A DNA stretch of 64,000 nucleotides, from the NCBI GenBank assembly GCA_902464635.1, contig CABQKC010000007.1, positions 12,730-76,729 on the forward strand, written 5' to 3'. Below the pieces are notes generated by a model. That model saw only the letters and a program-made list of their open reading frames with translations. It was not told the DNA's origin and ran no database searches. This DNA comes from an uncultured Caryophanales bacterium (lineage in GTDB: Bacteria > Bacillota_I > Bacilli_A > RFN20 > CAG-826). Made by a program: the position numbers and the translations under genes. Below are positions 60,902-64,000 of this stretch, in pieces (position 1 is the first letter of the stretch; every line of letters begins with the position of its first letter).

Positions 60902-62035
60902 TCATTCGATAGAAAGGCAGTAGCTTCTTCTACGTTTATGTTCAATCGAATTGAATCTCTTCCATTGATTCCGGACATTATGGTTGTCTTCTAGATTCAA
61001 ATTTGTTTCGTAATAATCTATTTTGCCACTGTTAAGGAGCTCTATCATCTTATAAAGAAATACAGAATTGATTCCTGTATTTAAATATTCAGGCAATACA
61101 CATACTAATCCTAATTCAATTATCTTTGGACTTCTAATTGCCTTTAGAACCCTAAATAAAGTAGGTAATGTTAATCTTCCACCGCTTTTAGATATTGCTT
61201 TCCCAATAAAAGGGTAGGATAGACCAATGGCCACTACTTTTTCATTCTTATCCAAAATTAAAATCAATTCCTTTGGTTTTAATATTAATTTGAATTGATT
61301 GATTATCTTGCGCCTAGTCTCCTTTTTAAATGGGACTGTCCCATATAATTTAGAATAACCGATATCAACGCAATCAAAGAAGCCATCACAATATTTATCT
61401 AAATATTTAGAGGTGCTTATATTTGTAGGAGCAATATGCAAATCATATTTCTTAAGCAATAAGGAAGATATCTTTCCTAATTTAATAGAAGTTTCCTTAT
61501 CGTTTTCTGATGGACGTAACTTGCTTTCGACCCAGTCAACTTCCTTTTTAAACCCAATAGACTCGATTAGTTTCTGGTAATAAGAATAATTATATTGTTC
61601 AGAGAAAGTAGATATTTGATCAAATCCATCAATAAGTAGACCTTCACGTTCAAAATCGCTTGCCCCAAGTGGGCCGCAGCAAGTATCCATTCCTTCTTCT
61701 TTTCCAAAACTAATGACAGCCTCGAATAATTTCTTAGCCACTTCAACATCATCGATGCAATCAAAACGGGTAAACCTTATTCTTTTCTCGTTCTTTAATT
61801 CGTTATATTGCTTTTGGATAATTCCCTCAATACGCCCAACAACCTTATTGTCTTTATATGCCAAAAAGAATTTGCTTATAATCTCATCTTCATAAGGTGA
61901 TTTATGCTTTAACGCTTTTATTTCGTCTCCATATAAAGGAGGGACAAAACAAGGATTGTTCTTATATAATTTCAAAGGGAAATTGACAAATTGCCTTATT
62001 TCCCTATTGGTCTTAACTTCTTTAACAATAATCAT
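60902..62035 (-). CDS. GNAT-like N-acetyltransferase (YghO-type)
   Basis: 377 residues. MIIVKEVKTNREIRQFVNFP and LYKNNPCFVPPLYGDE at the start, RFTRFDCIDD, then GPLGASDFEREGLLIDGFDQ identify the family of long GNAT proteins related to YghO. The acetyl-CoA-binding part is ~90-170. Substrate unknown; relatives have been linked to lipid-type acylation only by annotation. Three bases after the DegV gene. Confidence 0.8.
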   Translation of the reverse strand: MIIVKEVKTNREIRQFVNFPLKLYKNNPCFVPPLYGDEIKALKHKSPYEDEIISKFFLAYKDNKVVGRIEGIIQKQYNELKNEKRIRFTRFDCIDDVEVAKKLFEAVISFGKEEGMDTCCGPLGASDFEREGLLIDGFDQISTFSEQYNYSYYQKLIESIGFKKEVDWVESKLRPSENDKETSIKLGKISSLLLKKYDLHIAPTNISTSKYLDKYCDGFFDCVDIGYSKLYGTVPFKKETRRKIINQFKLILKPKELILILDKNEKVVAIGLSYPFIGKAISKSGGRLTLPTLFRVLKAIRSPKIIELGLVCVLPEYLNTGINSVFLYKMIELLNSGKIDYYETNLNLEDNHNVRNQWKRFNSIEHKRRRSYCLSIE

Positions 62036-62038
62036 GAA

Positions 62039-62938
62039 TTAATCTAGAGGCTCATCTTCTCTTCTAAGAGGGATATATTCATATCCAGCAAGCCAAGGCC
62101 CATTATGTATTCCAGAAACCGGAGACATAATAACATCTTCATGATTGGTCTTTATTCCATATGCCTTTTCAACTTCTTTCATCTTTTCTAAGGTAGATGG
62201 ACCTGTATAGACATGGAATAACAAATAATCCTTTTCATCCCTATCGCCAATTATCTTGCTCTTTAATAATTCGCATGTCTTCATTATGGAACGCTTGACT
62301 CCGATTGTATTGAACAAAGGAACTAAGTAACCACTTCTATCAAAATGCAATACAGGCACTATATTAATAGTCTTGCCTACATATGCTTTCGCTCCCCTTA
62401 GCCTTCCATTAAATATCAGATAATCAAGTTTTTCATCTAATCCAATGAATTCCTGTCTAGCCTTTATCCATTCGATTTCCTTGATAATGGTTTCGGTTGG
62501 GACTCCTTTATCAACAAGTTCTTTTGCCTTAACTGCTAGATAGCCTTCATTAAAGCAAGTAATCCTAGAATCAATAACTGTTATCTTAATCTTGCCGATA
62601 TAGGCTGCTGCGACTAGGTTAATAAAATTATAGGTGCCACCTAATCCTGAAGATATGGCAATGCAGATAATTTCATCATATCCTTCGTCAACTGCCTTTT
62701 GGAAATGCTCCGCTATTTCTTCATATGTCGGCATGGCAGTATGGGGAAGGTTGTCTTTTACTTCCTTCGTATTTTCCATCTGCTTATATAAATCGACCGG
62801 ATCTAAATCAAAGCCTTCTAGATATTCCTTCCCTTTGAAAAACAAATGAATACGGATAATATCTATCCCTAGGTTTCTATATCTTTCTGGAGCGTATTCA
62901 AGGCATCCAGTTGATGTACACATGACAAGACGTTTCAT
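62039..62938 (-). CDS. DegV-family fatty-acid-binding protein
   Basis: 299 residues, full length. CTSTGCLEYAPE at the start (DSxxDL position), then LPHTAMPTYEEI (ligand Thr/Ser), ICIAISSGLGGTYNFI and VIDSRITCFNEGYLAVKA. DegV/FakB proteins bind a fatty acid and hand it to FakA kinase for phospholipid synthesis. No fakA is in the window. It is first gene of a two-gene unit with the GNAT protein. Confidence 0.92.
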   Translation of the reverse strand: MKRLVMCTSTGCLEYAPERYRNLGIDIIRIHLFFKGKEYLEGFDLDPVDLYKQMENTKEVKDNLPHTAMPTYEEIAEHFQKAVDEGYDEIICIAISSGLGGTYNFINLVAAAYIGKIKITVIDSRITCFNEGYLAVKAKELVDKGVPTETIIKEIEWIKARQEFIGLDEKLDYLIFNGRLRGAKAYVGKTINIVPVLHFDRSGYLVPLFNTIGVKRSIMKTCELLKSKIIGDRDEKDYLLFHVYTGPSTLEKMKEVEKAYGIKTNHEDVIMSPVSGIHNGPWLAGYEYIPLRREDEPLD

Positions 62939-63048
62939 AAGTACTCCATAATTTTTACATGAAATAAGTTACCATTTTTGCTTGTTTATAACAAGAAAAT
63001 GGGTGTTTTTGAACCTAAAAAGATAAAGAAAAGTCCTATAAACAAGAA

Positions 63049-63078
63049 AAGCCACCCCCAGGCTGGTGAGAATGGCTT
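63049..63078 (-). terminator. Terminator of the 116-aa gene
   Basis: AAGCCA/TGGCTT outer stem with an inner CACC/GGTG alternative, then TTTTCTTGTTT on the minus strand. Confidence 0.65.
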
Positions 63079-63085
63079 GATACCA

Positions 63086-63436
63086 TTAATTAATAATCAA
63101 TGACTTGAGATGATCGGTTATCATATCCTCAATTTCGTATGAACCATCATTAATCTCATTGAGCCTATCAATTAACTTATTAATCATTTCTAACAATTGC
63201 GGGGCTAGTTCTTTCTCTTTGATTTCATCAAAATGCATGCCACTTGGATCTTCAGGATCATTCGACCATAAAGAGCACCATATGTCGCTTATTTCCTTAT
63301 CTAGATTTTGAAGTTGCACGTCATCATCAACTAATTTAACTCCAGTTGAATCGTTTCCGTTTTCATCTACTTCGTCCTTAAGTAAAGGGCCAAATACAAA
63401 TTCTAATCCGATTTGAATCAATTGTTTTTTCATCAT
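63086..63436 (-). CDS. Hypothetical acidic 116-aa protein
   Basis: Not recognised. Acidic, soluble, with a helical C-terminal half (LAPQLLEMINKLIDRLNEIN) and Asp/Glu-rich centre. Good RBS (ggaggtaa) upstream and own terminator, so it is expressed as a single gene. No partner is visible. Confidence 0.7.
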   Translation of the reverse strand: MMKKQLIQIGLEFVFGPLLKDEVDENGNDSTGVKLVDDDVQLQNLDKEISDIWCSLWSNDPEDPSGMHFDEIKEKELAPQLLEMINKLIDRLNEINDGSYEIEDMITDHLKSLIIN

Positions 63437-63491
63437 TATTTACCTCCATTGTGTGGTTTTGGATATGCGGTTTCTATATAACCATTATCAG

Positions 63492-63671
63492 CTATTCCAT
63501 ATAGAATAAAAATTTGCCTTTATAATAATATTTATTACTATAGCAAGCCTTTCCATTAACATATTTTAAAGAAGATTTTACTAATTTTCCTTTAGAAATT
63601 GTTTCGGATAAGGTGTTTATAAGCCCTTCCTTTGGTTTGATTCTAAATATTTTTTCAAATTGGCTTGAGTG
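63492..63671 (-). pseudogene. Open but start-less coding remnant
   Basis: The minus strand is open for ~60 codons without a usable start (QFEKIFRIKPKEGLINTLSE, then LKYVNGKACYSNKYYYKG) between two stops. It reads like real protein but has lost its 5' part. Family not recognised. Confidence 0.4.
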
Positions 63672-64000
63672 TCAGCTCAAAATATGACCAACGGCTTCAG
63701 TTTCTAGGAAAATCTTATTTCCGTTTTCAAATTTGTCACTTGTCCAACGGTCTGGATCATGTCAAAGATTATAATAAACAATCTGCCTTTCAACTTTGCG
63801 ATTCCCTTCTTTTTGAACAATTCGGAATTTCCGAACAGTTGCCTCTTAAGCAAGTTTCCCTTCTGCTAAGATATGTTTAACATGCTCAGAATTATTTGAT
63901 TTATTCGAATTGTAGGGAGATTTTATATTCTTAAGCTAACCAAATGAGAGTATCCGTTTAATTGTGTAAACATTCCTGAATGAAATGAAGGGATGGTTGC
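63672..64000. other. Right-edge stretch without an intact gene
   Basis: Frames on both strands are broken. A plus-strand frame at 63665-63880 lacks a ribosome binding site and family resemblance. A short inverted repeat TTCGG/CCGAA lies near 63820-63835. I see nothing else. Confidence 0.4.

Noticed and set aside
63665..63880. 71-aa plus-strand ORF at the right edge
   Set aside because: No RBS, no recognisable family and low-complexity start; region looks decayed on both strands.
1..64000. Mycoplasma-type code (TGA as Trp)
   Set aside because: Trp positions in conserved motifs are TGG, and TGA ends genes such as rnfD at the expected length.

Overview
The window comes from an AT-rich, low-GC Gram-positive-type anaerobe. 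Exported proteins carry Bacillota-style lipoprotein signals, putative CcpA (cre) sites occur, and energy genes are anaerobic ([FeFe] hydrogenases, AdhE, Rex, Rnf). Trp is TGG and TGA is a stop (for example rnfD), so this is not the Mycoplasma code. A deep Bacilli/Erysipelotrichia- or Izemoplasma-like gut-type fermenter fits best; this is inferred from gene content only. Nearly all genes are on the minus strand, in long operons with overlapping or abutting ends.

Layout, left to right. (1) 1-428: 5' part of a DUF2804 gene. (2) 485-8966: redox operon transcribed rex - adhE - small [2Fe-2S] protein - sensory hydrogenase (Fe-S/H-cluster/PAS) - SpoIIE-type phosphatase - catalytic [FeFe] hydrogenase - unknown 195-aa protein. 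Its promoter overlaps a cre site and a palindrome TACCGATATATCGTTA. (3) 9.1-12.5 kb: ZIP transporter, sugar-kinase-like protein, tRNA-Ile(UAU) and tRNA-Ser(UGA), orphan RHH antitoxin. (4) 12.57-30.33 kb: a 14-gene sugar operon. An RbsABC-like importer and its binding lipoprotein are followed by an esterase, a lipoprotein, a GH3 glycosidase and the glucuronate pathway (UxaC, SDR-type UxuB, UxuA, KdgK, KDPG aldolase). It diverges from an AraC regulator fused to a degenerate GH39-like domain. (5) 32.9-41.0 kb: surface/zinc-ribbon proteins with Cys/His modules, a formylglutamate-amidohydrolase-like gene, a decayed ferredoxin pseudogene and a BIG2 lipoprotein. (6) 41.1-41.7 kb: candidate small RNA and two tRNAs. 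(7) 41.8-44.8 kb: FeoA-FeoA-FeoB-Cys-rich iron(II) uptake operon. (8) 44.9-46.2 kb: flavoprotein resembling polyunsaturated fatty acid isomerase. (9) 46.8-54.0 kb: Rnf operon CDGEA-(68 aa)-B with a shortened RnfB, followed by ApbE, a NusG-II/EetA-like protein and a Gx/EetB-like protein. (10) 54.4-60.6 kb: second ABC importer (fused permease) with a ROK-type kinase and a cre promoter. (11) 60.9-64.0 kb: DegV, GNAT, a small acidic protein and decayed sequence.

Functionally, sugars and uronates are imported and fermented. AdhE and the hydrogenase dispose of reductant under Rex and possible H2 sensing, while Rnf links reduced carriers to ion pumping, perhaps also to extracytoplasmic flavins. The most unusual features are: a motif TTACCGATA (reverse TATCGGTAA) recurring in intergenic regions, including before rex and rnf; coiled-coil insertions at the same place in the ATPases of two unrelated ABC importers, plus a coiled-coil extension on a permease; an RnfB without its ferredoxin domains; tRNA-Ile(UAU); and an unassigned ~150-nt transcription unit near 41.2 kb.
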